DNA of 33,842 nt from an uncultured Prochlorococcus sp. (GCA_902558895.1 CACEFS010000014.1:1-33842); one strand, 5' to 3'. Numbered from the stretch's first letter, positions 17,814 to 28,294 are shown. Notes: a model not told the origin generated them from the letters alone. Translations and numbers: made by a program.

Positions 17814-18107
17814 TTATTTATTTGAATCTATCCACTCATTTAATTTCCATTCAACTAGATCATTTTTAATCATTGGATCATTCTTAATGATTTTAAGAGC
17901 ATTTTTATAATTATTCATCTCAAGAATGAGTAATCCGCCGTCACCTGGCCTCTTTAACTCATCTACTAAAAAACCACTTTTTATATTAATTCCCTCTTTT
18001 TTTAATTTTTTTATCCAATCAATATGTTCGTTAATTATTTTTTGTTTTAAATCATGATTAATTAAGTATTCTTTTTTTATAATTTCAGTCTTTACAAAGA
18101 AAGGCAT
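17814..18107 (-). CDS. YciI-like domain protein
   Basis: Small protein of the dimeric alpha-beta-barrel YCII family, whose members are rarely characterised. The 97 residues show the pattern of the family: an early strand (PFFVKTEIIKK), a helix with HIDWIKKLKKEG, then a GFLVDELKRPGDGGLLILEM strand pair and a late helix around NDPMIKNDLVEWKLNEW. Its ATG directly abuts the glsF stop (TAA then ATG), which suggests translational coupling with glutamate synthase. A role in that pathway is inference from position only. Confidence 0.8.
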   Translation of the reverse strand: MPFFVKTEIIKKEYLINHDLKQKIINEHIDWIKKLKKEGINIKSGFLVDELKRPGDGGLLILEMNNYKNALKIIKNDPMIKNDLVEWKLNEWIDSNK

Positions 18108-21100
18108 TTACATTTTCTTTATGCCAAGCATTTCTTCTTCGCTTGGCGGAACTATTAATTTAAAATTACTCTTGTAATAAGGCCAATTTTCAATTATTTT
18201 GGCAGCCTTTAAGCTATTTGTTTTTGATCGATATTCTCTAATAATTTCCAATAAGATATCTTCCTGCTTTGATGAAGTTATTTTATGAATGCTAACTATC
18301 TCCTTATTAACTTTTTTACTTAAATCGTTCTTCTCGTCAATTATAAAAGCTATTCCACCAGTCATGCCCGCACCAATATTCCTTCCTGTAGAACCTAGAA
18401 TAACTACTTTCCCACCAGTCATATATTCACAACAATGATCACCTGCTCCTTCTGTTACCGCTGTAGCACCACTATTTCTTACTGCAAATCTTTCGCCCGA
18501 TTTTCCTAATGCAAATAATTTCCCTCCTGTTGCTCCATAAAGACAGGTGTTTCCTAAAATAACCTGTTCGGAGGAAGTTTTATCTATTTTTGGTGGAATT
18601 ATTGTGAGTATTCCTCCATTCATTCCTTTACAAACATAATCATTAGCTTCTCCAATTAATTGAACATTCATTCCCTTCAATAAAAAGGCCCCAAAGCTTT
18701 GTCCTGCATATCCTTTGAAATTTAAGTTGAGTTTGCCATTGAAGCCAGTGTTGCCGTGAAGTTCTGCGATTTCTCCTGATATTTTCGCACAAACACTTCT
18801 ATCAGTATTTTTTATCTCAATTTCTTTGGTTAATATTTCGTGATTTTTAATTGAATCTATAAATTGAGTATCAGACAAAAACTCGTCTTCTAACACAGAA
18901 CCATTACTATGGGCAGTTTTTGAATGTTTTAACCATGATCTATCAGTGGTTGAGTGTTTATTTACTAAAGAAGAAAGATCAATATTAGAAGTTTTTGGAA
19001 GATCGATATTTCTTGCAGAAAGAAATTCTTGATTACCAATTAGTTCTTCCATATTAGAAACACCGATGCTACTCATTATCTGTCTTACTTCTTCAGCAAT
19101 ATACAAGAAAAAATTGACAACATTTTCTGGAATACCTTTGAATCTTTTTCTTAATTCTTCTTTTTGAGTGGCAACTCCAACAGGACACTTGTTTGTATGA
19201 CAAACCCGAGCCATTATGCATCCTTCAGCAATCATCGCTACAGAACCAAAACCGTATTCTTCAGCACCTAGTAAAGCTGCAATAACAACATCCCAGCCTG
19301 TTTTAAGACCTCCATCAGTTCTCAAAATTACTCTTTCGCGTAAGTTATTCTCTAGGAGAGATTTATGAACCTCAGCAACACCTAGTTCCCATGGTAAACC
19401 TGCATGTTTAATAGAACTCAAGGGTGAAGCACCTGTACCTCCGTCATGACCTGATATTTGAATTACATCTGCATTAGCTTTGCTTACTCCAGCAGCAATA
19501 GTGCCTATACCAATTTCAGAAACAAGTTTAACGCTTACTTTCGCTTTTGGATGAACTTGGTGTAAGTCGTGAATAAGCTGAGCTAAATCTTCAATTGAAT
19601 AAATATCATGATGCGGGGGAGGAGATATTAAAGCTACTCCTGGTTTACTATTTCTTAGTTTTGCGATGTAAGAATCAACTTTTGGACCAGGCAATTGTCC
19701 CCCTTCTCCGGGTTTTGCACCTTGAGCCATTTTGATTTCAAGTTGTTTACCACTTCTTAGATATTCAGGTGTAACTCCAAATCTTCCAGATGCTATCTGT
19801 TTAATAGCTGAGCATGCGGTGTCTCCATTCTCTAAACCTTTAATAAATGGCAACGTCGCTGATTGTGTATTTTCATCGATATCGTTTAAAACATTAAAAC
19901 GAGCTGGATCTTCTCCCCCTTCTCCACTATTACTTTTTCCACCAATTCTATTCATTGCAACTGCTAAAACTTCATGCGCTTCTCTCGATAAAGCACCTAA
20001 ACTCATTCCTCCAGTACAGAACCTTTTGCAAATTGATTCAACACTTTCAACTTCCTCTAATGGAATACTTTTTCTTTTAGAATTGATTGTTAGTAAATCT
20101 CTTAGAGATGTTGTCGGTCTGTTACTAATAAGTTTTTTGTAAGTTTCAAAATGATCATATCCTGGTCCTTGTTTTACCGCCGAATGTAAAACTTTGGACA
20201 TCTCTGGGTTATTGGAATGATATTCTCCATTATTTCTAAATTGTACAAATCCTAAAAATTCTAATTTCTTTAAATCGATCTCTGGATAGGCTTTCGTATG
20301 TATTGAAAGTGTTTCATTAGTTAATTCTTTTAATGTTATGCCTGCTATACGACTTGTTGTACCAGCAAAAGCAATTTTTATTAAGTCAGACCCAAGGCCT
20401 ACAGCTTCAAAAATTTGTGCACCATGGTAACTAGATAAAAGTGAGATGCCTATTTTGGAGAGAATTTTTCTTACACCGTCTTCTAGAGCTTTTTTAATAT
20501 TTTCTTGAACATTAATTATTGATAATGGATTTATTTTTTTGCTATCAATGAGTTTTTGTGTTTTTGGATGTTTTAACCAGTGTCTACCTGCTTCGAAGGT
20601 CAACCAAGGGCAAACTGCACTTGCACCATATCCAATTAAACAAGCTAAGTGATGTGTGCTCCAGCATTGACCTGTCTCAATTATTAGAGAAGCTTTTAGC
20701 CTGATTTCTTTTTTAAGAAGATAATGATGAATTGCTCCAATAGCAAGTAAAGGAGGTATAAAAGTCTTTTTAGGATTAATTCCCTTATCAGAAATAATAA
20801 TTACAGAGCAACCTTCTTTTATAGAAATCTCACTCTGTTTACAAATTGCCTTTAATTTGTCCTCTAAACCTTGAATACCTTCTTCTATATCAAACAAACT
20901 TGAAACTGTCTGAGATTTAATTTTTGATTTTTTGATGGAAATGAGTTCTTCCTCATTAAGAATAGGACTTTGTAAATGAATAAAAGGTTTAGGATCTTTA
21001 ATTTCAAATGGTGTACATCTTTCTCCTATATGCATCTCTAAACTCATTACAAGTTTTTCTCTCAGAGGGTCAATAGGAGGATTAGTAACTTGCGCAAATC

Positions 21101-22679
21101 TTTGCTTAAAATAGTCGTATAAAATGTGCGGTTTAGATGAAAGAACTGCTAATGGGATGTCGTCGCCCATGCAATAAGTTGGCTCTTTAGCTAATGAAGA
21201 CATTGAATCTAAGATAAGATCATTATCTTCCGCTGAAAAACCATATGCAGTTTGTTGTTGCAACAACTCAAGGTCTTTTAGTTTACAGTCTTTAACCCAT
21301 TCATTATTTTCAATTTTTATAGTTCTACTACTGAGCAGATTTTTATAATCATGCCTTTTAGCTGCATCAGATTTTACTTCCCAATTTCTTAGGATTTTAT
21401 TCTGATGAAAATCAACTGCCAACATTTGTCCCGGCCCTAATCTACCTTTTTCTATTACTTTCTCCTCTTCAATATCTACTACTCCTGTTTCGGAACCCAT
21501 TATTACGAAGCCATCATTTGTGATTGAATATCTTGCTGGTCTTAAACCATTTCTATCAAGCGTTGCTCCTACAAAATTTCCATCTGCAAATACAAGAAGA
21601 GCAGGTCCATCCCATGCTTCTTGTAAGCTCGCAGAATACTCATAAAAAGATTTAATGTCTTCTCTTTTTTCCAATTCCGGTTGATCTCTAAATGCTTCAG
21701 GAACAAGTTTTAATAATGAATCAGTTATTGGTTGGCCCGAGCGAATATTAATTTCAAGGGTTGCGTCAAGATTTGATGAATCACTTTTGTTTATATCTAC
21801 AATGGGCTTTATTTCATTAGATAACTCTCCCCAAAAATCATCTATATGTGTTTCTGAAGCTTTAGCCCAATTAATATTTCCCAAAAGAGTATTGATTTCC
21901 CCGTTATGCCCTAAAAATCTCATGGGCTGGGCAAGTGGCCATTTTGGAAGAGTATTTGTACTAAATCTCCTGTGATAAACGGAAAATGAGACCTTAAAAT
22001 TTTCTTTTTTTAGATCTTGATAGAATTGAGATAATATTTCAGACCTAACCATACCTTTATATACAACTGTTTGAGAACTAAGTGAGGCAAAATAAAATTC
22101 ACAATCCCCAACATCGTTTTTAAAGGTTTCTCTTATTTTTTTTTCAATTCTTTTCCTTAACTGGAACAAAAGCCTTTCAATATTCTTATTAACTTTTGTA
22201 TCTATGTATAAAATCCACTGACTAATATATGGGACATTTGCTTTGGCTAAAGGACCTAAGATTTCATTATTTACAGGGACTTTTCTCCAAGATGTTTCTT
22301 TAACGCTTAATTTTTCTGCTTCTTCATCACATATTGATTTACATTCCTCAATTTTCTCTATTTTATTAGGCATAAAAACCATACCTAAACCTCTGTCTAA
22401 TTTTTGTTTATTTATAAGATTCAATTCTTCATCTAAAAAACCCCATGGAATCGAACATAAAATGCCTGCTCCATCGCCTGAGTCACTATCTCCTCCACAA
22501 CCTCCTCTGTGCTCCATGCAGTTGAGGCCCTTTAGTGATTGTTTAAGGATCCAGTTGCTTTCTTTACCTTCAACATTTGCTACGAAACCAACTCCACAAG
22601 CATCTTTCTCCCCAATTATTCCATTTGGGGAATAACTATCTTGATATGGGCCAACGATTCTTTTGTTACTCTCTCCCAT
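18108..22679 (-). CDS. glsF: Ferredoxin-dependent glutamate synthase (Fd-GOGAT)
   Basis: Makes two glutamates from glutamine and 2-oxoglutarate using reduced ferredoxin, completing ammonium assimilation. The 1523 residues begin with a short propeptide; Cys28 in KDACGVGFVANVEG would become the N-terminal nucleophile of the amidotransferase domain. The FMN-binding synthase domain contains GEGGEDPARFNVL and ISGHDGGTGASPLSSIKHAG, and the 3Fe-4S ligands Cys1154, Cys1160 and Cys1165 lie in CIMARVCHTNKCPVG. The GXGXG beta-helix domain follows (CEYMTGGKVVILG). No gltD small subunit is nearby, consistent with the ferredoxin type. An NADPH-type large subunit cannot be fully excluded by eye. Confidence 0.95.
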   Translation of the reverse strand: MGESNKRIVGPYQDSYSPNGIIGEKDACGVGFVANVEGKESNWILKQSLKGLNCMEHRGGCGGDSDSGDGAGILCSIPWGFLDEELNLINKQKLDRGLGMVFMPNKIEKIEECKSICDEEAEKLSVKETSWRKVPVNNEILGPLAKANVPYISQWILYIDTKVNKNIERLLFQLRKRIEKKIRETFKNDVGDCEFYFASLSSQTVVYKGMVRSEILSQFYQDLKKENFKVSFSVYHRRFSTNTLPKWPLAQPMRFLGHNGEINTLLGNINWAKASETHIDDFWGELSNEIKPIVDINKSDSSNLDATLEINIRSGQPITDSLLKLVPEAFRDQPELEKREDIKSFYEYSASLQEAWDGPALLVFADGNFVGATLDRNGLRPARYSITNDGFVIMGSETGVVDIEEEKVIEKGRLGPGQMLAVDFHQNKILRNWEVKSDAAKRHDYKNLLSSRTIKIENNEWVKDCKLKDLELLQQQTAYGFSAEDNDLILDSMSSLAKEPTYCMGDDIPLAVLSSKPHILYDYFKQRFAQVTNPPIDPLREKLVMSLEMHIGERCTPFEIKDPKPFIHLQSPILNEEELISIKKSKIKSQTVSSLFDIEEGIQGLEDKLKAICKQSEISIKEGCSVIIISDKGINPKKTFIPPLLAIGAIHHYLLKKEIRLKASLIIETGQCWSTHHLACLIGYGASAVCPWLTFEAGRHWLKHPKTQKLIDSKKINPLSIINVQENIKKALEDGVRKILSKIGISLLSSYHGAQIFEAVGLGSDLIKIAFAGTTSRIAGITLKELTNETLSIHTKAYPEIDLKKLEFLGFVQFRNNGEYHSNNPEMSKVLHSAVKQGPGYDHFETYKKLISNRPTTSLRDLLTINSKRKSIPLEEVESVESICKRFCTGGMSLGALSREAHEVLAVAMNRIGGKSNSGEGGEDPARFNVLNDIDENTQSATLPFIKGLENGDTACSAIKQIASGRFGVTPEYLRSGKQLEIKMAQGAKPGEGGQLPGPKVDSYIAKLRNSKPGVALISPPPHHDIYSIEDLAQLIHDLHQVHPKAKVSVKLVSEIGIGTIAAGVSKANADVIQISGHDGGTGASPLSSIKHAGLPWELGVAEVHKSLLENNLRERVILRTDGGLKTGWDVVIAALLGAEEYGFGSVAMIAEGCIMARVCHTNKCPVGVATQKEELRKRFKGIPENVVNFFLYIAEEVRQIMSSIGVSNMEELIGNQEFLSARNIDLPKTSNIDLSSLVNKHSTTDRSWLKHSKTAHSNGSVLEDEFLSDTQFIDSIKNHEILTKEIEIKNTDRSVCAKISGEIAELHGNTGFNGKLNLNFKGYAGQSFGAFLLKGMNVQLIGEANDYVCKGMNGGILTIIPPKIDKTSSEQVILGNTCLYGATGGKLFALGKSGERFAVRNSGATAVTEGAGDHCCEYMTGGKVVILGSTGRNIGAGMTGGIAFIIDEKNDLSKKVNKEIVSIHKITSSKQEDILLEIIREYRSKTNSLKAAKIIENWPYYKSNFKLIVPPSEEEMLGIKKM

Positions 22680-22716
22680 AGATTATTTAATTCTATTTAG
22701 TTATTTATGTATTTCT

Positions 22717-22722
22717 ATTATA
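22717..22722 (-). promoter_or_regulatory. Putative -10 element for glsF
   Basis: TATAAT on the minus strand at 22722-22717, 37 bases before the ATG, predicts a leader of about 30 bases. No -35 at standard spacing. Further upstream GTA-N8-TTA (22764-22751) is only a partial NtcA-type site and is not at the canonical distance. Confidence 0.4.
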
Positions 22723-22778
22723 AAAATAAATATGAAAATAAATCTAAAGATAATGAATATTTACCAAAGAATTTTAAT

Positions 22779-22841
22779 TTGACAAATTTTAAAAAAAATA
22801 TAATTAAAAACTTTTAGTTAGTGCTCTTAAAAGGTTATGAT
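22779..22841 (+). promoter_or_regulatory. Candidate promoters of the rpsL-rpsG operon
   Basis: TTGACA (22779-22784) and TATAAT (22799-22804) are both consensus matches but only 14 bases apart, predicting a start near 22811. A second candidate, TTTAGT (22813-22818) with TATGAT (22836-22841), has a 17-base spacer and would start near 22848. One or both may serve the operon. Confidence 0.45.
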
Positions 22842-22873
22842 GGTTAAATGTTTATTTAATCTAAGTTCAATAG

Positions 22874-23248
22874 ATGCCCACCATCTCACAATTAGTAGGT
22901 TCAGAAAGAAAACGTCTGACAAAGAAAACAAAATCTCCTGCACTAAAAGCTTGCCCGGAGAGAAGAGGGGTATGTACAAGAGTCTATACATCAACACCAA
23001 AGAAGCCTAATTCAGCTTTGAGAAAAGTTGCTAGGGTTAGATTAACTTCTGGTTTCGAAGTAACGGCTTATATTCCTGGGATTGGCCATAATTTGCAAGA
23101 ACATTCTGTAGTACTGCTTAGGGGTGGAAGAGTAAAGGATTTGCCAGGAGTTAGATATCATATAATAAGAGGAACTTTAGATACAGCTGGAGTCAAAGAT
23201 AGACGTCAATCCAGATCTAAGTATGGAGCAAAAGCTCCAAAAGATTAA
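22874..23248 (+). CDS. rpsL: 30S ribosomal protein S12
   Basis: Decoding-centre protein. The 124 residues are typical: [14 protein letters not shown] at the start, [17 protein letters not shown] in the middle with the conserved lysine of the streptomycin-sensitive form, and [13 protein letters not shown] with the second one. Length and ends agree with the family. It heads the str-type gene order rpsL, rpsG, fusA, tuf, rpsJ, with rpsG beginning 26 bases downstream. Confidence 0.98.
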   Translation: MPTISQLVGSERKRLTKKTKSPALKACPERRGVCTRVYTSTPKKPNSALRKVARVRLTSGFEVTAYIPGIGHNLQEHSVVLLRGGRVKDLPGVRYHIIRGTLDTAGVKDRRQSRSKYGAKAPKD

Positions 23249-23274
23249 TTTGTAAACATCACTTTTTTTTTAAC

Positions 23275-23745
23275 ATGTCACGTCGAAATGCAGCGGTAAA
23301 AAGACCAGTTCTTCCTGATCCTCAATTTAATAGTCGTCTTGCTTCAATGATGATTTCTCGATTGATGAAACATGGAAAAAAATCTACAGCTCAAAGGATA
23401 TTGTCTGATGCATTTTCTTTAATAAGCGAGAGAACAGGAGGGAATGCAGTGGAATTATTTGAAACAGCTGTAAAAAATGCTACTCCCCTTGTCGAGGTAC
23501 GAGCCAGAAGAGTTGGTGGTGCAACATACCAAGTACCTATGGAAGTTCGCCAAGAGAGGGGTACGGCTATGGCGTTAAGATGGCTTGTTACATTTTCACG
23601 CGCAAGAAATGGTAAAAGTATGTCCCAAAAACTTGCTGGCGAGTTGATGGATGCAGCAAATGAAACTGGTAGTGCCGTTAAAAAAAGAGAAGATACGCAT
23701 AAAATGGCAGAAGCTAATAAGGCTTTTGCACATTACAGATATTAA
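23275..23745 (+). CDS. rpsG: 30S ribosomal protein S7
   Basis: Primary 16S rRNA-binding protein that organises the small-subunit head. The 156 residues begin [16 protein letters not shown] and include [20 protein letters not shown] and [17 protein letters not shown], both conserved S7 segments, and end [10 protein letters not shown]. The length is the normal 156. It follows rpsL, while 96 bases with a possible internal promoter separate it from fusA. Confidence 0.98.
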   Translation: MSRRNAAVKRPVLPDPQFNSRLASMMISRLMKHGKKSTAQRILSDAFSLISERTGGNAVELFETAVKNATPLVEVRARRVGGATYQVPMEVRQERGTAMALRWLVTFSRARNGKSMSQKLAGELMDAANETGSAVKKREDTHKMAEANKAFAHYRY

Positions 23746-23786
23746 TTTCATCAAAAGGTACTTAAGTAGTTTATTATTATTAAAGT

Positions 23787-23815
23787 TTGCTTTTAGGGTG
23801 AACTACACTTATTAA
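23787..23815 (+). promoter_or_regulatory. Possible internal promoter before fusA
   Basis: TTGCTT (23787-23792), 17 bases, then TATTAA (23810-23815), predicting a start near 23822 and a leader of about 20 bases that would include the GGAG ribosome-binding site at 23830-23833. Moderate match only. Confidence 0.35.
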
Positions 23816-23841
23816 AAATTATTTTATTTGGAGCTTTAAAA

Positions 23842-25917
23842 TTGGCACGCGACTTTCCCCTAGAACGAGTAAGGAACATAGGTATAGCCGCTCATATTGA
23901 TGCAGGTAAGACAACAACTACTGAAAGAATTTTGTTTTATTCAGGTGTAGTTCATAAGATTGGAGAGGTTCATGATGGCGCTGCTGTAACAGATTGGATG
24001 GCTCAAGAAAGGGAAAGAGGAATTACTATTACTGCTGCAGCAATATCTACTAGTTGGCAAGATCATAGGATCAATATTATTGATACTCCTGGGCACGTAG
24101 ATTTTACTATTGAAGTTGAAAGATCAATGCGAGTGTTGGATGGAGTCATAGCTGTATTTTGCGCAGTTGGTGGTGTTCAGCCTCAATCCGAGACGGTTTG
24201 GCGTCAAGCAGATAGATACTCTGTTCCAAGGATGGTTTTTGTCAATAAAATGGACAGAACTGGTGCGGATTTTTTAAAGGTTAATAAGCAAATTAAAGAT
24301 CGACTAAAGGCAAATGCACTTCCAATTCAGTTACCTATCGGGTCTGAAGGTGATCTTACAGGAATTATTGATTTAGTAGCTAATAAAGCTTATCTCTACA
24401 AAAACGATTTAGGTACTGATATTGAAGAAGCACCAATTCCAACTGACATGGAGAAAGAAGCTGCTGATTGGAGAAATAAGTTGATGGAAAGTGTTGCAGA
24501 AAATGATGAAGATTTAATAGAAATATTCCTCGATACAGGAGAATTATCTGAAGAACAACTTAAAAAAGGTATTAGGGAAGGGGTTTTAAAACATGGATTG
24601 GTTCCAGTATTATGCGGTTCAGCTTTTAAGAATAAAGGGGTACAACTTGTATTAGACGCTGTAGTTGATTACTTGCCAGCTCCAGTTGATGTGAAACCAA
24701 TACAAGGTGTTCTGCCAAGTGGTAAAGAAGATGTTAGACCTTCAGATGATAATGCTCCTTTCAGTGCATTAGCATTCAAAGTGATGTCAGATCCCTATGG
24801 GAAATTAACTTTTGTAAGGATGTATTCAGGTGTTCTTTCAAAGGGAAGTTATGTAATGAATTCTACTAAGGATGCTAAAGAGAGAATTTCTAGATTAGTC
24901 ATTCTTAAGGCTGATGAAAGAGAGGAGGTTGATGAATTGAGGGCTGGGGATTTAGGAGCTGTATTAGGTCTTAAGAACACGACAACTGGTGACACTTTGT
25001 GTAACACAGAAGATCCAATAGTTTTGGAGACATTGTTTATCCCTGAACCAGTTATCTCGGTAGCTGTTGAGCCAAAAACTAAGGGAGATATGGAAAAATT
25101 ATCAAAAGCTTTAACTGCTTTGTCTGAAGAAGATCCAACCTTTAGAGTAAGTACAGATCCTGAGACAAACCAAACTGTTATTGCAGGTATGGGTGAGTTG
25201 CACTTGGAAATCCTTGTTGACAGAATGTTAAGGGAATTTAAAGTTGAAGCAAATATAGGAGCTCCACAGGTTTCATACAGAGAGACCATCAGGTCTAGTT
25301 CTAAAGGTGAAGGTAAATACGCAAGACAGACTGGAGGTAAAGGTCAATATGGTCATGTAATAATTGAAATGGAACCTGCTGAAGTTGGAAAAGGTTTTGA
25401 ATTTGTAAACAAAATTGTTGGTGGAGCTGTACCAAAGGAGTATATTGGTCCTGCATCTAATGGCATGAAAGAGACCTGCGAATCTGGTGTTCTTGCCGGT
25501 TATCCACTCATTGATGTAAAAGTAACACTAGTCGATGGTTCATTCCACGATGTAGACTCATCTGAAATGGCCTTCAAAATTGCAGGTTCCATGGCTTTTA
25601 AAGACGGGGTTAAAAAATGCAATCCTGTCCTTTTAGAGCCTATGATGAAAGTTGAGGTCGAAAGTCCAGATGACTTTCTTGGATCTGTAATTGGTGATCT
25701 CTCATCCAGAAGAGGTCAAGTAGAAGGACAATCTGTTGATGATGGATTGTCTAAGGTACAGGCCAAAGTGTCCTTAGCCGAAATGTTCGGTTATGCCACT
25801 CAACTCCGATCAATGACTCAAGGTCGGGGTATTTTTTCAATGGAGTTCGCAAATTATGAGGAAGTTCCTCGTAATGTTGCTGAAGCTATCATTTCCAAGA
25901 ATCAGGGCAACTCCTGA
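23842..25917 (+). CDS. fusA: Elongation factor G
   Basis: GTPase that drives ribosomal translocation. The 691 residues carry the G1 loop [13 protein letters not shown] (about 17-29), the switch [10 protein letters not shown] and the guanine-specificity NKMD, followed by domains II-V including [15 protein letters not shown] and the C-terminal RRGQVEGQ region. The start is TTG at 23842 with GGAG eight bases upstream, giving [20 protein letters not shown]. The length is standard for bacterial EF-G. tuf follows after 44 bases. Confidence 0.98.
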   Translation: MARDFPLERVRNIGIAAHIDAGKTTTTERILFYSGVVHKIGEVHDGAAVTDWMAQERERGITITAAAISTSWQDHRINIIDTPGHVDFTIEVERSMRVLDGVIAVFCAVGGVQPQSETVWRQADRYSVPRMVFVNKMDRTGADFLKVNKQIKDRLKANALPIQLPIGSEGDLTGIIDLVANKAYLYKNDLGTDIEEAPIPTDMEKEAADWRNKLMESVAENDEDLIEIFLDTGELSEEQLKKGIREGVLKHGLVPVLCGSAFKNKGVQLVLDAVVDYLPAPVDVKPIQGVLPSGKEDVRPSDDNAPFSALAFKVMSDPYGKLTFVRMYSGVLSKGSYVMNSTKDAKERISRLVILKADEREEVDELRAGDLGAVLGLKNTTTGDTLCNTEDPIVLETLFIPEPVISVAVEPKTKGDMEKLSKALTALSEEDPTFRVSTDPETNQTVIAGMGELHLEILVDRMLREFKVEANIGAPQVSYRETIRSSSKGEGKYARQTGGKGQYGHVIIEMEPAEVGKGFEFVNKIVGGAVPKEYIGPASNGMKETCESGVLAGYPLIDVKVTLVDGSFHDVDSSEMAFKIAGSMAFKDGVKKCNPVLLEPMMKVEVESPDDFLGSVIGDLSSRRGQVEGQSVDDGLSKVQAKVSLAEMFGYATQLRSMTQGRGIFSMEFANYEEVPRNVAEAIISKNQGNS

Positions 25918-25961
25918 TCTCTAACCTAAACACTCTTAAACCCTCGATTCTTTAATTCAAA

Positions 25962-27161
25962 ATGGCTCGCGAGAAGTTCGAAAGAAACAAACCACATGTC
26001 AACATAGGTACTATTGGCCATGTTGATCATGGAAAAACAACACTAACAGCTGCTATTACAAATGTATTAGCTAAAAAAGGTCAAGCTCAAGCTCAAGACT
26101 ATGGAGATATTGATGGTGCTCCTGAAGAAAGAGAGCGTGGCATTACCATTAATACAGCTCATGTTGAATATGAAACTGAAGGCAGACACTATGCTCATGT
26201 CGATTGCCCAGGACATGCTGATTATGTGAAAAATATGATCACTGGGGCCGCACAAATGGATGGAGCTATTCTAGTTTGTGCAGCTACAGATGGTCCTATG
26301 GCTCAAACAAAAGAGCATATTCTTTTAGCTAAACAGGTTGGAGTTCCTGCTCTTGTAGTTGCTCTCAATAAATGCGATATGGTCGATGATGAAGAAATTA
26401 TTGAACTTGTCGAAATGGAAATCAGGGAACTATTAGATAGTTATGACTTTCCCGGAGACGACATTCCTATAGTTCAAGTTTCAGGTTTAAAAGCTCTCGA
26501 AGGTGATTCTACTTGGGAATCAAAGATTGAAGAATTAATGAAAGCAGTTGATGCTAGCATTCCCGAACCAGAAAGAGAAGTTGATAAACCGTTCTTGATG
26601 GCAGTTGAAGATGTATTCTCGATTACTGGTAGAGGAACTGTTGCTACTGGAAGAATTGAGAGAGGTAAAGTTAAAGTTGGAGAAGAAGTTGAAATAGTTG
26701 GAATAAGAGATACAAAAGTAACAACTGTTACTGGAGTTGAAATGTTCCGAAAACTTCTTGACGAAGGTATGGCTGGCGATAATGTTGGTTTACTTTTAAG
26801 GGGTGTACAGAAAGAAGAAATTGAGAGAGGAATGGTTCTTGTGAAAAAAGGATCTATTACTCCTCATACTCAGTTTGAAGGAGAAGTCTATGTTCTCAAA
26901 AAAGAAGAGGGTGGAAGACATACACCTTTCTTTGCAGGATATAGACCTCAGTTCTACATCAGAACAACTGATGTGACAGGTCAAATAACCGCATTTACCT
27001 CTGATGATGGCTCCAATGTTGAAATGGTTATGCCAGGAGACAGAATTAAGATGACTGGAGAATTAATTTGCCCAGTAGCTATTGAACAAGGTATGCGATT
27101 TGCAATCCGTGAAGGTGGACGTACCATTGGTGCTGGAGTTGTTTCTAAAATACTCAAATAA
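25962..27161 (+). CDS. tuf: Elongation factor Tu
   Basis: GTPase delivering aminoacyl-tRNA to the ribosome. The 399 residues contain [35 protein letters not shown] and the NKCD specificity motif, then the two beta-barrel domains ending [15 protein letters not shown] short cyanobacterial/plastid-type insertion is visible around [20 protein letters not shown]. Only this copy is in the window. A small hairpin overlaps its stop codon and a second lies before rpsJ, so part of the transcripts may end or be processed here. Confidence 0.98.
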   Translation: MAREKFERNKPHVNIGTIGHVDHGKTTLTAAITNVLAKKGQAQAQDYGDIDGAPEERERGITINTAHVEYETEGRHYAHVDCPGHADYVKNMITGAAQMDGAILVCAATDGPMAQTKEHILLAKQVGVPALVVALNKCDMVDDEEIIELVEMEIRELLDSYDFPGDDIPIVQVSGLKALEGDSTWESKIEELMKAVDASIPEPEREVDKPFLMAVEDVFSITGRGTVATGRIERGKVKVGEEVEIVGIRDTKVTTVTGVEMFRKLLDEGMAGDNVGLLLRGVQKEEIERGMVLVKKGSITPHTQFEGEVYVLKKEEGGRHTPFFAGYRPQFYIRTTDVTGQITAFTSDDGSNVEMVMPGDRIKMTGELICPVAIEQGMRFAIREGGRTIGAGVVSKILK

Positions 27162-27175
27162 TACATTTGAGTTTT
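27152..27175 (+). terminator. Weak terminator-like hairpin overlapping the tuf stop codon
   Basis: ACTCAAAT (27152-27159) and ATTTGAGT (27165-27172) form an 8-bp stem with a five-base loop, followed by only three further T residues. The stem includes the TAA of tuf. Stability is low because the stem is AT-rich, so attenuation rather than full termination is more likely. Confidence 0.4.
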
Positions 27176-27215
27176 AAAAATTCAGCTTCAATCATTTAAG
27201 ATAGTTATACGTATA

Positions 27216-27239
27216 AGGGTCATTTTAATCAATGACCCT
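27216..27239 (+). other. Hairpin between tuf and rpsJ
   Basis: AGGGTCATT (27216-27224) and AATGACCCT (27231-27239) form a perfect 9-bp stem with a six-base loop. No T tract follows on either strand, so it is not a normal intrinsic terminator. It may mark an RNA processing site or stabilise an mRNA end in the leader of rpsJ. Confidence 0.55.
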
Positions 27240-27261
27240 CCACTAAAAATTATTTGAAATT

Positions 27262-27582
27262 ATGACTGCATCAATTGCACAACAAAAAATAAGAATAAGA
27301 CTGAAAGCATTTGACAGAAGAATGCTTGATTTATCATGCGATAAAATAATCCAAACTGCTGATACTACCTCTGCCTCAGCAATAGGTCCTATACCTTTAC
27401 CAACAAAAAGGAAGATTTATTGCGTTCTAAGATCACCACATGTTGATAAGGATTCCAGAGAGCATTTTGAAACAAGAACACATCGAAGAATAATAGACAT
27501 CTATAGTCCTTCTGCAAAAACTATTGATGCTTTAATGAAACTAGATCTCCCTAGTGGTGTAGATATCGAGGTTAAACTTTAA
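27262..27582 (+). CDS. rpsJ: 30S ribosomal protein S10
   Basis: Small-subunit protein that also acts as NusE in antitermination in other bacteria. The 106 residues include [55 protein letters not shown] and the C-terminal SGVDIEVKL, all standard. It closes the str-type order and is separated from tuf by 100 bases holding two hairpins. The downstream LON-domain gene begins 55 bases later on the same strand. Confidence 0.98.
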   Translation: MTASIAQQKIRIRLKAFDRRMLDLSCDKIIQTADTTSASAIGPIPLPTKRKIYCVLRSPHVDKDSREHFETRTHRRIIDIYSPSAKTIDALMKLDLPSGVDIEVKL

Positions 27583-27637
27583 TAAATCCCGAAAACGCCC
27601 TAAATTGATTAGTATTGAAAAAAGTAGTGAGGTTTAA

Positions 27638-28294
27638 ATGGGAGAACTCTCAGTAAGGGAATTACCTTTATTTCCTTTGCCAGAGGTAGTCCTTTTCCCT
27701 CAAGAAGTATTACCTTTACACGTTTTTGAATCAAGATATAGAATCATGCTCCAATCTGTTTTGGAGAGTGATTCATTGTTTGGGGTTATTAAGTGGGATC
27801 CAAATACTAAAAGTATGGCTAACATTGGATGTTGCGCACAAATTATAAAACATCAAACAGCAGAGGATGGAAGAAGTAATATCATTACTCTGGGACAACA
27901 AAGGTTTCAAGTCTTAGAAATTATGCGTTCGACACCATTTTGTTCCGCGATGGTTAGTTGGATTAGTGATGATAATATTGATGACTTTCAAAAACTAGAT
28001 TCTCTAAAAGATTCCGTAAAAGAAGCACTAAGCGATGTTATTAACTTAACAAGTAAATTGACTAATACTAAGAAGAATCTACCTGATAAATTACCTGACA
28101 ACCCTATCGATTTATCATTTTGGATTGGAGCTCATTTGGGTGGTCCAGTTGCAGAAGAACAGCAAAGACTTCTTGAGGAAAGAAATACTTTTACCCGTTT
28201 GCAAAGAGAATACGAAATGCTTGACCACACAAGAAAACAACTTGCAGCGAGAACAGCATTGAAAGAAAGTTTTCCCGATATAAAAGAAAATTAA
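27638..28294 (+). CDS. Stand-alone LON N-terminal (substrate-binding) domain protein
   Basis: The 218 residues start with LPLFPLPEVVLFPQEVLPLHVFE, the signature of the Lon protease N-terminal domain, and contain ITLGQQRFQVL. There is no AAA+ ATPase and no Ser-Lys protease domain, so it is not Lon protease itself. The C-terminal part (about 130-218) is helical and charged, ending TRLQREYEMLDHTRKQLAARTALKE, possibly a coiled coil. Such proteins are conserved in cyanobacteria with unknown role. GAGG precedes the ATG. The methyltransferase gene starts directly at its stop codon, indicating one transcript. Confidence 0.88.
   Translation: MGELSVRELPLFPLPEVVLFPQEVLPLHVFESRYRIMLQSVLESDSLFGVIKWDPNTKSMANIGCCAQIIKHQTAEDGRSNIITLGQQRFQVLEIMRSTPFCSAMVSWISDDNIDDFQKLDSLKDSVKEALSDVINLTSKLTNTKKNLPDKLPDNPIDLSFWIGAHLGGPVAEEQQRLLEERNTFTRLQREYEMLDHTRKQLAARTALKESFPDIKEN

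Noticed and set aside
19732-20142. Open frames opposite glsF, fusA, rne and cobJ
   Set aside because: They run antisense through well-supported conserved genes, show no recognisable domains and have low-complexity leucine/serine/phenylalanine content typical of shadow frames.
22751-22764. NtcA-type site upstream of glsF
   Set aside because: Only one half matches (GTA-N8-TTA on the minus strand) and it lies about 28 bases from the -10 rather than the usual 22-23.
26085-26100. Short tandem repeat CAAGCT in tuf
   Set aside because: It encodes the usual QAQAQ segment of cyanobacterial EF-Tu and is ordinary coding sequence.
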